From the NCBI RefSeq assembly GCF_001279775.1, contig NZ_LGDG01000253.1, forward strand, positions 1 through 59,890: DNA of 59,890 nt, in the 5' to 3' direction. This document shows, one piece after another, positions 8,763-16,427 of the stretch (positions within the stretch are counted from its first letter, which is position 1; each line of letters starts with the position of its first letter). Source of the DNA: Streptomyces sp. MMG1533 (GTDB lineage Bacteria; Actinomycetota; Actinomycetes; Streptomycetales; Streptomycetaceae). Both the position numbers and the translations under genes were made by a program. The notes under the pieces are model-generated. The model was given only the letters and a program-made list of their open reading frames with translations. It was not told the origin of the DNA and did no database searches.

Positions 8763-9758
8763 TCAGGCCGGGATGTGCTCGACACCGATGCGCTTGCGGA
8801 ACACCCAGTACGTCCAGCTCTGGTAGAGCAGCACGAGAGGCGTCATGACCGCCGCCACCCAGGTCATGACCTTCAGCGTGTACGCCGACGAGGAGGCGTT
8901 GCTCACCGTCAGACTCCATGCCGGGTTCAGGCTGGACGGCATCACGTCCGGGTAGAGCGCGAGGAAGAGCATCGCGACGGCCCCGGCCACGGTGACACCG
9001 GAGAGGAGGAACGCCCAGCCCTCGCGGGCCTGCCGGTTCGCGGCGAGCGCACCGAGCAGCGTGACGACGGTGAGGATCAGCGCCACGAGGCTGCGGGCGT
9101 TGCCGCCGCTGCCCTGGGTCCACAACAGGAAGACCAGCGCGAGTCCGGCGGTGGCGAGGCCGGCCCGGCCGGCCATGGTGCGGGCCCGGTCGCGGATGTC
9201 GCCGCGCGTCTTGAGCGCCGCGAACATCGCGCCGTGGAAGGTGAACAGGGCGAGTGTGACGAGGCCGCCGAGGAGGGCGTACGGGTTGAGCAGGTCGAGG
9301 ACCGTACCGGCGTACTCGCCCTCGGCGTCGATCTTCACACCGCGGACGATGTCCGCGAAGGCCACACCCCACAGGAACGCGGGCAGCAGGGAGGTCCAGA
9401 ACAGCGCGTGCTCCCAGTTGCGCTTCCACTGGGCGTCGTCGCGCTTGCCGCGGTACTCGAAGGCGACGACACGGACGATCAGGCAGACCAGGATCGCCAG
9501 CAGCGGCAGGTAGAAGCCGCTGAACAGGGTGGCGTACCAGGCGGGGAAGGCGGCGAAGGTGGCGCCGCCGGCGGTGAGCAGCCACACCTCGTTGCCGTCC
9601 CAGACCGGGCCGACGGTGTTGATCAGTACCCGGCGCTCGGCCTCGTCGCGGGCGAGCAGCTTGGTGAGGATGCCGATCCCGAAGTCGAAGCCCTCGAGGA
9701 AGAAGTAGCCGATCCACAGGACGGCGATCAGGGCGAACCAGACATCGTGCAACTCCAT
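8763..9758 (-). CDS. cydB: Cytochrome bd quinol oxidase subunit II
   Basis: 331 residues, full length for CydB. Multiple membrane helices begin with WFALIAVLWIGYFFLEGFDFG, with family segments VGPVWDGNEVWLL and GGATFAAFPAWYATLFSGFYLPLL. CydB pairs with CydA in the inner membrane quinol:O2 oxidoreductase, a high-affinity terminal oxidase used at low oxygen and resistant to NO and sulfide. It is separated from cydA by a 72-nt spacer that is almost entirely a 10-bp tandem repeat. cydDC follows 46 nt downstream. Confidence 0.97.
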   Translation of the reverse strand: MELHDVWFALIAVLWIGYFFLEGFDFGIGILTKLLARDEAERRVLINTVGPVWDGNEVWLLTAGGATFAAFPAWYATLFSGFYLPLLAILVCLIVRVVAFEYRGKRDDAQWKRNWEHALFWTSLLPAFLWGVAFADIVRGVKIDAEGEYAGTVLDLLNPYALLGGLVTLALFTFHGAMFAALKTRGDIRDRARTMAGRAGLATAGLALVFLLWTQGSGGNARSLVALILTVVTLLGALAANRQAREGWAFLLSGVTVAGAVAMLFLALYPDVMPSSLNPAWSLTVSNASSSAYTLKVMTWVAAVMTPLVLLYQSWTYWVFRKRIGVEHIPA

Positions 9759-9783
9759 GGCCGTGTCTCTCTCCGTCTCTCCG

Positions 9784-9833
9784 GAAGGTCTCGGAAGGTC
9801 TCAGTAGGTCGCTGTAGGTCGCGGTAGGTCTCA
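9784..9833. repeat. Five-copy 10-bp tandem repeat between cydA and cydB
   Basis: Units GAAGGTCTCG, GAAGGTCTCA, GTAGGTCGCT, GTAGGTCGCG and GTAGGTCTCA follow with an exact 10-bp period and run into a partial GTAGGCG. The last copies include the cydA stop codon (9831-9833). Plus-strand sequence is given; the transcript carries the complement. The array fills most of the cydA-cydB spacer. Confidence 0.8.
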
Positions 9834-11372
9834 GTAGGCGAAGGTCATCGGGCGGTCGGTGTCCTCGCCGGCGGCCGGGCCGCGCAGTGAGGGGACCTCC
9901 GGCGGCGGCAGTTCGTCGACGGGGCCCGCCTTGGCGTACTTGACGAGCAACCGCACCTCGACGACGGCCAGTACGGCGTACAGGGCGGTGAAGACGCTCA
10001 GCGAGGTGATCTGCTCGGCGACGGAGACGCTCGGCGAGACGGCGTCGGCGGTCGTCATCAGTCCATAGACGGTCCAGGGCTGGCGGCCCATCTCGGTGAA
10101 GATCCAGCCGAAGGAGTTGGCGACCAGCGGGAAGCCCATGGTGAGGACGGCGAGCTGCCAGGCCCAGGTGTTCAGGGTCGGGCCCAGCTGACGGTTCGGG
10201 GTGAGCATGAGCAGCGGGACCTCGTCCTCGCCGCGCCGTCTGTCGGCGGCCAGCCACCGCTTCCTCCGGGTCAGCCACAGCCCGGCGAGGCCGATCGTGA
10301 AGGAGGCCATACCGAAGCCGATCATCCAGCGGAACGACCAGTAGGCGGTGGGGATGCTCGGCTTGTAGTCGTCGGCGAGATCGCCGTACTTCGCCCTCTC
10401 CAGCGCCTCGACGGTGCTGATGCCGGGCACCTCCGAGGTGAAGTCGCCCTTGGCGAGATAGGACAGCACCCCGGGTATCTCGACCTCGACGGTGTTGCGG
10501 CCCTCCTCGACGTCGCCGTACGCGAAGAGGGAGAAGGGCGCCGACTCCTCCGTCTCCCAGAGGGCCTCGGCGGCGGCCATCTTCATGGGCTGCTGCTCGT
10601 ACATCACCTTGGCGAGCGCGTCGCCGCTGACCGCCGTGCCGAGACCGGCGATGACGACCGTGACCAGGCCGAGGCGGAGCGAGGTGCGCATGGCGGCGAT
10701 CCGGCCGGGAGTGTCCGGCTTCGCGGCCTGCCCCGCGCGGCGCAGCTGGTACGCGGCGATGCCGATCATGAAGGCGCCGCCGGTGAGGAAGGCCGCGGTG
10801 AGGGTGTGGAAGACGACGACCAGGGTGGTCTTCTGGAACAGCACGGCCGCGATGTCGTTGAGCTCGGCGCGGCCGGTGACCTTGTTGATCTCGTATCCGA
10901 CCGGGTGCTGCATCCAGGAGTTGGCGGCCAGGATGAAGTACGCCGACAGGAAGGTGCCGATCGCCACCAGCCAGATGCACGCCAGGTGGATCTTGCGGGG
11001 CAGCTTGTCCCAGCCGAAGATCCACAGCCCGATGAAGGTGGACTCGAAGAAGAACGCGAGCAGCGCCTCCATGGCGAGCGGGGCCCCGAAGACGTCACCG
11101 ACGAAGCGCGAGTAGTCGGACCAGTTCATGCCGAACTGGAACTCCTGCACGATGCCGGTGGCCACGCCCATCGCGACGTTGATCAGGAAGAGCTTGCCCC
11201 AGAAGCGGGTCGACTTGAAGTACTTGTCCTTGCCCGTGCGCACCCAGGCGGTCTGCAGGCCCGCGACGAGGAAGGCCAGGCTGATGGTGAGCGGGACGAA
11301 CAGGAAGTGGTAGACGGTCGTGATGCCGAACTGCCATCGGGCCACGGTCTCCTGAGCCAGCGCCAGCTCCAC
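9831..11372 (-). CDS. cydA: Cytochrome bd quinol oxidase subunit I
   Basis: About 513 residues. It carries the heme b558, b595 and d sites of the bd oxidase. Visible family features are the N-terminal segment ARWQFGITTVYHFLFVPLTI with the conserved His, FQFGMNWSDYSRFVGDVFG, the region HPVGYEINKVTGRAEL and the near C-terminal MGRQPWTVYGL (GRQPW motif). The quinol loop is short, as usual in actinobacteria. I chose a GTG start at 11372 because GAGGAGG lies 6 nt upstream; longer frames read through low-complexity upstream DNA. First gene of cydA-cydB-cydDC, divergent from the oleate hydratase across a 373-bp gap that holds a perfect palindrome (11630-11650). Confidence 0.97.
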   Translation of the reverse strand: MELALAQETVARWQFGITTVYHFLFVPLTISLAFLVAGLQTAWVRTGKDKYFKSTRFWGKLFLINVAMGVATGIVQEFQFGMNWSDYSRFVGDVFGAPLAMEALLAFFFESTFIGLWIFGWDKLPRKIHLACIWLVAIGTFLSAYFILAANSWMQHPVGYEINKVTGRAELNDIAAVLFQKTTLVVVFHTLTAAFLTGGAFMIGIAAYQLRRAGQAAKPDTPGRIAAMRTSLRLGLVTVVIAGLGTAVSGDALAKVMYEQQPMKMAAAEALWETEESAPFSLFAYGDVEEGRNTVEVEIPGVLSYLAKGDFTSEVPGISTVEALERAKYGDLADDYKPSIPTAYWSFRWMIGFGMASFTIGLAGLWLTRRKRWLAADRRRGEDEVPLLMLTPNRQLGPTLNTWAWQLAVLTMGFPLVANSFGWIFTEMGRQPWTVYGLMTTADAVSPSVSVAEQITSLSVFTALYAVLAVVEVRLLVKYAKAGPVDELPPPEVPSLRGPAAGEDTDRPMTFAY

Positions 11373-11629
11373 GGCGGGCCTCCTCTTGTACGGGGTCGCG
11401 CGCACCCCGGGTTCGGGGGTCGGCAGCGGAAACGGCCGGACCGGCCACCAAGGGCGCCGACCCGTGCACGACACCTTCGCGGGCGGGCGTACCGCCGGAA
11501 CAGCGCCGTACGGACCTGCCACCAGGGCCGAACGGACCACAGTCCGGGCTTTCCCCTGGGGCCCAATGGCACGGTGGGGGCCTGCCGGGCGGCCACCCCA
11601 CCGCGTCGAGGCGCCGCGCCGGTCCGATC

Positions 11630-11650
11630 GGGGCCGGTCGGACCGGCCCC
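11630..11650. promoter_or_regulatory. Perfect 10+1+10 inverted repeat between cydA and oleate hydratase
   Basis: Arms GGGGCCGGTC and GACCGGCCCC flank a single G. It lies 258 bp upstream of cydA and 96 bp upstream of the plus-strand gene at 11746, so it is better placed for the latter. The arm contents overlap the island's GGGnCCG pattern. It could be an operator or a hairpin. Confidence 0.5.
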
Positions 11651-11745
11651 TGGTGCCCAAAGGCCCACTGACGCCGGTCACGACCACGGGAAACCGTGGA
11701 GTCCGCAGTTCCCGGTCACGGGCGGACGCAGCGAGGAGACGTGTG

Positions 11746-13314
11746 ATGGCGAAGGCATATCTGGTGGGGAGCGGCATCGCGGCCATGGCCGCGGCGGCGT
11801 TCCTGATCCGCGAGGGCGGATTCGAAGGGGCGGACATCCACCTCTTCGAGGAGCACCGGCAGACGGGCGGCAGCCTGGACGCGGGCGGGACGCCGGAGAG
11901 CGGCTACACCATGCGCGGCGGGCGGATGTTCGAGGCGGAGTTCCGCTGCACGTACGACCTGCTGTCGCACATCCCCTCCCTCGACGACCCGTCGGTATCG
12001 GTGACGGAGGACATCCGCGCCGCGTACGAGGAGTTCGGCTGGGACGACGCGGCACGCCTCGTCGGCGCCGACGGGGAGATCATGGACGTACGGTCGATGG
12101 GGTTCTCCGAGCACGACCGGCTGGACCTCGCCAGGTGCCTGGTGACCCCCGAGTCCAAGCTGGACGGCCGGCGCATCACCGACTGTTTCGGCGAGCAATT
12201 CTTCACCACCAACTTCTGGTACATGTGGTCCACCACCTTCGCCTTCCAGCCGTGGCACAGCGCGATCGAGTTCCGCCGGTACCTCAAGCGCTTCATCCAC
12301 CTCTTCCCCGGCTTCGCCGCGATGTCGGGGATCCAGCGGACCCGCTACAACCAGTACGACTCGATCGTCCGCCCGCTGGAGAGCTGGCTGCGGGAACGGG
12401 GCGTGGCCTTCCACACCGGCTGTCGGATACGGGATCTGGTGATCACGGCGGGGCCGGACACCACGGTCGAGCGCATCCTCCTCGCCCGTGACGGACACGA
12501 CGAGGGGATCCAGGTGGCACCCGAGGACCTCGTGCTGGTCACCAACGGCTCCATGACCGATGCCACCACCCTCGGCTCGCACACCGCCCCGCCCCCACGT
12601 CCGCCCCGGACGTCGGACGCGTGGCTCCTCTGGCACCGGCTGGCCCGGGGCCGCGACGACTTCGGCGACCCGGAGGTCTTCGACAAGCACGTCGGCGAGT
12701 CCCAGTGGGAGTCCTTCACCGTCACCGCCCGGGACCCCGCCTTCCTCGACGCGCTGGAGCGGTTCAGCGGCCGGGCGACCGGCAGGGGCGGCCTCATGAC
12801 CTTCACCGCCTCCAACTGGCTGCTCACCATCGTCGCCAACCACCAGCCGGTGTACCCGGACCAGCCCGAGGGCGTCTCCGTCTGGTGGGGCTACGCCCTG
12901 TTCCCCGACCGGCCGGGCAACCATGTCGACAAGCCCATGACCGAGTGCTCGGGCGCGGAGATCCTCGAAGAGGTGCTGCACCACCTGCGGTTCGAGCAGG
13001 ACCTGAGGGAACGGGTGCTGGCCACCTCCACCGTGGTGCCCTGCCTGATGCCGTACATCACCAGCCAGTTCCTCGCCCGTCGGCACGGCGACCGGCCGCT
13101 GGTCGTGCCGAGGAGGTCCGTGAACCTCGCGTTCATCGGGCAGTTCGCCGAGGTTCCCGACGACGTGGTCTTCACCGTCGAGTACTCGGTGCGCACCGCA
13201 TGGACCGCCGTCGCCGAACTCCTCGGCCTCGACCGTCGACCGCCCGGGGTCTACAAGGGGCAGCGCGATCCCCATGTGCTGAGGGAGGCGCTGGAGACGA
13301 TGCGGCGCCGCTGA
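11746..13314 (+). CDS. ohyA: Oleate hydratase (MCRA family FAD protein)
   Basis: 522 residues. Oleate hydratases use FAD structurally to add water to the cis-9 double bond of oleate, giving 10-hydroxystearate. The N-terminus has the dinucleotide fold YLVGSGIAAMAAAAFLI and an acidic strand end HLFEEH. Family segments FWYMWSTTFAFQPWHSAIEF, RYNQYDSIVRPL and FTASNWLLTIVANHQP are clear, and the C-terminus has NLAFIGQFAEVPDDVVFTVEYSV. The ATG at 11746 follows GAGGAG. A strong two-way terminator follows the gene. Its presence in a hypoxia island suggests membrane lipid adaptation or detoxification of unsaturated fatty acids, which is inference. Confidence 0.92.
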   Translation: MAKAYLVGSGIAAMAAAAFLIREGGFEGADIHLFEEHRQTGGSLDAGGTPESGYTMRGGRMFEAEFRCTYDLLSHIPSLDDPSVSVTEDIRAAYEEFGWDDAARLVGADGEIMDVRSMGFSEHDRLDLARCLVTPESKLDGRRITDCFGEQFFTTNFWYMWSTTFAFQPWHSAIEFRRYLKRFIHLFPGFAAMSGIQRTRYNQYDSIVRPLESWLRERGVAFHTGCRIRDLVITAGPDTTVERILLARDGHDEGIQVAPEDLVLVTNGSMTDATTLGSHTAPPPRPPRTSDAWLLWHRLARGRDDFGDPEVFDKHVGESQWESFTVTARDPAFLDALERFSGRATGRGGLMTFTASNWLLTIVANHQPVYPDQPEGVSVWWGYALFPDRPGNHVDKPMTECSGAEILEEVLHHLRFEQDLRERVLATSTVVPCLMPYITSQFLARRHGDRPLVVPRRSVNLAFIGQFAEVPDDVVFTVEYSVRTAWTAVAELLGLDRRPPGVYKGQRDPHVLREALETMRRR

Positions 13315-13362
13315 CGCGGTGCCGCCAGGGACTGGCCGGCGGATCGTGCCGCAGACGCGGGC

Positions 13363-13399
13363 GGGGGCCTCTACGGGTACGAAACCCGTAGAGGCCCCC
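13363..13399. terminator. Bidirectional intrinsic terminator hairpin
   Basis: A perfect 16-bp stem (arms 13363-13378 and 13384-13399) with a 5-nt loop ACGAA. It lies between the convergent oleate hydratase and USP genes and can serve both. Confidence 0.9.
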
Positions 13400-13407
13400 G
13401 CGGGCCG

Positions 13408-14325
13408 TCAGCCGTGCGGCACCACCGCGACCGGTGCCTTCGCGTGGTGCAGTACCGCATGTGTCACGGCGCCGATGTGCGAGCCGACCGGCGAGCGGCG
13501 GATCCTGCTGCCCACGACCACGAGGCTCGCGTCGCGGGACACGTCCACCAGGTGGCGGCCGGCCCCGCCGATCACGGGCTGCGGGCTCACCTCGACGCCG
13601 GGGAACTTCTCCTGCCACGGCCCGAGCACCTCGGCCAGCCGGTTCCGCTCCAGGGCCGCAAGAACGGAGGTCGCCTCGGGGCCGCTCGCGGTGCCGTACT
13701 CGTAGAACGGCGGGACGCTCCAGCCGTGGACGACACGCAGGGGCGCACCCCGCCGCGCCGCTGCGTCGAAGGCGAACTCGATCACCGGGTCGGCCGGCTT
13801 GCGCAGGTCCAGGCCGAGTACGACGTCGCCGTACGGCGCGGAGGTGGTCGGTGTTCCCGTGGCGTCGGGCCGTGGCTCGTCCTGACGCTCCTTGGCCCGG
13901 ACGAGCACGACCGGCCGCTCCGCACGGGCCAGCACCGCGAAGGCCACGGAACCGACCAGGAATCCGCCGAGGCCGCCCAGCCCCCGGGAGCCCAGCACCA
14001 GCAGTTCGGCCTCGCGAGCGGCTTCCAGGAGGGCGGGGACCGGCTGTTCGGCTACCTGGTCGGCGGTGACCGGCAGCTCGGGGTGACGGCGTGCCAGGCC
14101 GGCCACGACCTCGCATGACATCCGCTCCGCCCACTGGCGCTCGGGCTCGGATCCGGGCGGCGGGGCGTAGACCCCGGCGAGCGGTGCGAGGACGAGGGGC
14201 TGCGCCTGCCAGGCGTGGACGAGACGCAGCGGCTCTTCACGGAGCAGGGCTTCGCGGGCGGCCCAGTCGGCGGCGGCGAGGCTCTCGGGTGAACCGTTCA
14301 GACCGGCGATGACGGTGCGGAGCAT
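13408..14325 (-). CDS. Tandem-domain universal stress protein
   Basis: 305 residues with two Usp domains. Domain 1 starts LRTVIAGLNGSPESLAAADWAARE and has GSRGLGGLGGFLVGSVA. The usual GVDGS/GLDGS is GLNGS here, so the conserved Asp of the nucleotide site is Asn. Domain 2 ends GSRIRRSPVGSHIGAVTHAV..APVAVVPHG, with a degenerate nucleotide pattern. It closely parallels the USP at 2986 (same WPREKF/WQEKFPG and C-terminal segments). A monocistronic layout is likely, as its downstream end is at the shared terminator and its upstream gap holds a hairpin at 14385-14420. Confidence 0.92.
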   Translation of the reverse strand: MLRTVIAGLNGSPESLAAADWAAREALLREEPLRLVHAWQAQPLVLAPLAGVYAPPPGSEPERQWAERMSCEVVAGLARRHPELPVTADQVAEQPVPALLEAAREAELLVLGSRGLGGLGGFLVGSVAFAVLARAERPVVLVRAKERQDEPRPDATGTPTTSAPYGDVVLGLDLRKPADPVIEFAFDAAARRGAPLRVVHGWSVPPFYEYGTASGPEATSVLAALERNRLAEVLGPWQEKFPGVEVSPQPVIGGAGRHLVDVSRDASLVVVGSRIRRSPVGSHIGAVTHAVLHHAKAPVAVVPHG

Positions 14326-14384
14326 GATGTCAGACCTCCTTGAGTGGTGAACTCAGCTTCGCGGGGCGGCTGTTCGCGGCGGCA

Positions 14385-14420
14385 GGGTCGGCCGGTCCCT
14401 GTTCTGGGACCGGCCGGCCC
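14385..14420. promoter_or_regulatory. Long inverted repeat upstream of USP
   Basis: Arms 14385-14399 and 14406-14420 (15 bp, one mismatch-type G-T) flank the loop TGTTCT. The inner part reads GGTCCC..GGGACC. It is 60-95 bp upstream of the USP start (14325), a position more like an operator than a terminator, although termination of leftward transcription cannot be excluded. Confidence 0.5.
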
Positions 14421-14526
14421 TGCCGTGGGCGGGTCGGCCGGATCACCGGGGGCGGAGCAGGTGGAGCCACCGCGCCGAGGCCCGGCCGACGAACCTGGCG
14501 ACGGGCGCTTGGCCGCGGGCACCAGC

Positions 14527-14537
14527 GGGACCGTCCC
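14527..14537. promoter_or_regulatory. Small perfect palindrome upstream of STAS gene
   Basis: GGGACCGTCCC is a perfect 5-1-5 palindrome, 127 bp before the STAS gene. It shares the GGGAC..GTCCC core of DosR-type boxes. The rest of the 338-bp gap 14326-14663 shows nothing else. Confidence 0.3.
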
Positions 14538-14663
14538 GTCCGGCACCGCTCGGCAGGCGGCCCCACGTGTCCGACGTTCCCTCCTGAAGCCGGGCCGTTC
14601 GACGTGGCCGATGGGGCCGGGTGCCCCTTCCGGGTGTGACCGAGGTCCCGTTTTTCTGAAGGC

Positions 14664-15032
14664 ATGCGAGAGAACCACGTCCACTCCCCATGCCACCTGC
14701 GGGAACGCCAGGTCGATGGGGTCACGGTGGTGGAACCGCTCGGCGAGATCGACCTCCTCACGGCCCCGGTGATCGGCACCCGCCTCGACGTCCTCACCTC
14801 CGGGCCGTGCCCCGAGCTGGTCGTGGACCTGCGCGCGGTGGACTTCATCGACTGCAGCGGGCTGGCCGTCCTGTGCCGGGCCCGCAATCGCGCCGACGAG
14901 CGCGGTGGACGGGTACGCCTGGTGGCCGACAGTCCGCGCCTGCTGCGCGTTCTGCGGGCCGTCGGGCTGAGCGAGGCCTTCGACGTGCTGGCTGCCCTCC
15001 CCGGTGCCGCTGCACCCGTGGGCGCTCACTGA
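14664..15032 (+). CDS. STAS-domain anti-sigma factor antagonist
   Basis: 122 residues, the size of single-domain SpoIIAA/RsbV-type proteins. The fold segments are VDGVTVVEPLGEIDLLTAP, PELVVDLRAVDFIDCSGLAVLCRA and RLVADSPRLLRVLRAVGL. The phosphorylatable serine is S65 in FIDCSG. Such proteins release sigma factors from anti-sigma kinases when unphosphorylated. No cognate kinase or sigma factor is adjacent, so the partner is unknown; placement among USP genes suggests a stress-response role. Confidence 0.9.
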   Translation: MRENHVHSPCHLRERQVDGVTVVEPLGEIDLLTAPVIGTRLDVLTSGPCPELVVDLRAVDFIDCSGLAVLCRARNRADERGGRVRLVADSPRLLRVLRAVGLSEAFDVLAALPGAAAPVGAH

Positions 15033-15167
15033 TCCGCCACGCTCGGGACTGACCCGTAGCGCTCTCGGACCGATGCCGAACGGCCCCGGAGCCGGGCCCC
15101 GGACTGCCCTGCGGTCGCGCTCAGAGGGTCGGACCGTGGAAGCGCCACCCAGCGAGAGGAAGCCGCC

Positions 15168-15356
15168 ATGACACGGTCCGCCCACCGCGCACGGGTGACC
15201 CACGCACTTCTGGCCGACGCGAGCACCGTGGAGATCCGCCCCACGAGGCCCGCCTCGCCCCGCTCACCGACCGCGACGTGCACGATCTGATCACCGCCCG
15301 CGCTGTGCGCGCCGCTGCTGCCCGGCCATCGGGGCGCCGGCCCCGTCGACCTGTGA
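15168..15356 (+). pseudogene. Internally deleted GNAT/acyl-CoA synthetase (NDP-forming) remnant
   Basis: An ATG (15168) with AGAGGAAG upstream reads RVTHALLADASTVEIRP, the typical N-terminus of actinobacterial bifunctional GNAT/acetyl-CoA-synthetase-like proteins. It then jumps, in another frame, to EARLAPLTDRDVHDLI. A further shift gives CAPLLPGHRGAGPVDL and a TGA, which resembles the C-terminal ATP-grasp end (APLLLGHRGAPPVDL). Nearly all of the roughly 800-900-residue middle is gone. It is read as one gene collapsed by a large deletion with two frame breaks. The rest of 15033-15503 holds no recognised gene. Confidence 0.65.
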
Positions 15357-15503
15357 CGACGGCGGGGGCACCTGGGCCGATCGGGCCGGAGCATCGGGAC
15401 CTTCGACCCCGGCCGGGGACCTGTGGCGGCTGACCACGGCGATCAACGCGCAGCAGGATCGATCTCGGAGCACCATCGGCACCGGACTGCGGAGGTCTGA
15501 ACC

Positions 15504-16427
15504 ATGCGCATAGTCGTCGCCCTCGGCGGCAATGCCCTGCTGCACCGGGGCGAGCACCCCGACGCCGCCGTCCAACGGGCGAACGTCGACCGGGTGGCCA
15601 TCGCCCTGGCCGCCCTGGCCCACGAGAACGAACTCGTCGTCACCCACGGCAACGGGCCCCAGATCGGCCTGCTCGCCGGCGAGAGCGTGTCCGACCCGGC
15701 GCTGAGCGCCCCCTGTCCGCTGGACCTGCTCGGTGCCCAGACCCAGGGCATGATCGGCTCACTGCTGGCCTGCACCCTGCACGACGTCCTCCCCGGACAC
15801 CGGATCGTCACGCTCGTCACCCACACCCTCGTACGAGCCGACGACCCGGCATTCGCCCGGCCCACGAAGTTCGTCGGCCAGGCGTACTCCAGGGACATGG
15901 CCCGCTCCCTCGCCCGCAAACGCGGCTGGCACATCGCCCGGGACGCCAAGGGCTGGCGGCGCGTCGTCCCGTCCCCGGCACCCGAGCGGATCCTGGAGAC
16001 CGAGACGATCCACGAGCTGCTGAACAGCGGCACGCTGGTCGTCTGCGGCGGTGGGGGCGGAGTCCCCGTCACCGCCGACCGCGACACCGGCGCCCTGACC
16101 GGGGCGGACGCCCTGCTCGACAAGGACCTGGCCGCGGCCCGGCTCGCCGAGGACCTCAAGGCCGACTTCCTGCTCATCCTCACCGACGTCCCGAACGTCT
16201 ACACCGGCTATGGCACGCCCGACCAGCAACCCGTCCTCGACGCCACCCCCGCCGACCTGCGCCGCGGCGGCTACCCCGACGGCTCGATGGGGCCCAAGGC
16301 CGAGGCCGCCGCCCGGTTCGTCGAACGCACCGGAGGCCTGGCCGCGATCGGCGCCCTCGACGCGGCGTACGCGATCGTCCACGGCACGTCGGGCACCCTG
16401 GTCCGGCCGGATCTGACGGTCGGCTAG
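15504..16427 (+). CDS. arcC: Carbamate kinase
   Basis: 307 residues. Makes ATP and carbamate from carbamoyl phosphate and ADP (reversible). Amino-acid-kinase fold signatures are present: MRIVVALGGNALLHRG, VVTHGNGPQIGLLA, VCGGGGGVPV and the Lys-rich DADALLDKDLAAARLA-like segment, with GSMGPKAEAAARF near the end. It is last in the arginine deiminase route, but arcA and arcB are not in this window. It would provide substrate-level ATP under oxygen shortage. The stop codon overlaps that of the convergent USP gene: the palindromic tetranucleotide CTAG (16424-16427) supplies TAG on both strands. Confidence 0.96.
   Translation: MRIVVALGGNALLHRGEHPDAAVQRANVDRVAIALAALAHENELVVTHGNGPQIGLLAGESVSDPALSAPCPLDLLGAQTQGMIGSLLACTLHDVLPGHRIVTLVTHTLVRADDPAFARPTKFVGQAYSRDMARSLARKRGWHIARDAKGWRRVVPSPAPERILETETIHELLNSGTLVVCGGGGGVPVTADRDTGALTGADALLDKDLAAARLAEDLKADFLLILTDVPNVYTGYGTPDQQPVLDATPADLRRGGYPDGSMGPKAEAAARFVERTGGLAAIGALDAAYAIVHGTSGTLVRPDLTVG

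Noticed and set aside
6728..8848. A 700-codon plus-strand frame opposite cydDC
   Set aside because: Antisense to clear ABC motifs on the minus strand and has no recognised domain.
9784..9840. A possible CRISPR-like repeat array between cydA and cydB
   Set aside because: Units are 10 bp and contiguous with no unique spacers, so it is a simple tandem repeat.
11373..11745. A Rex (TGTGA..TCACA) or similar redox operator expected before cydA
   Set aside because: No such dyad was found on reading the gap; only the GC-rich palindrome at 11630 is present.
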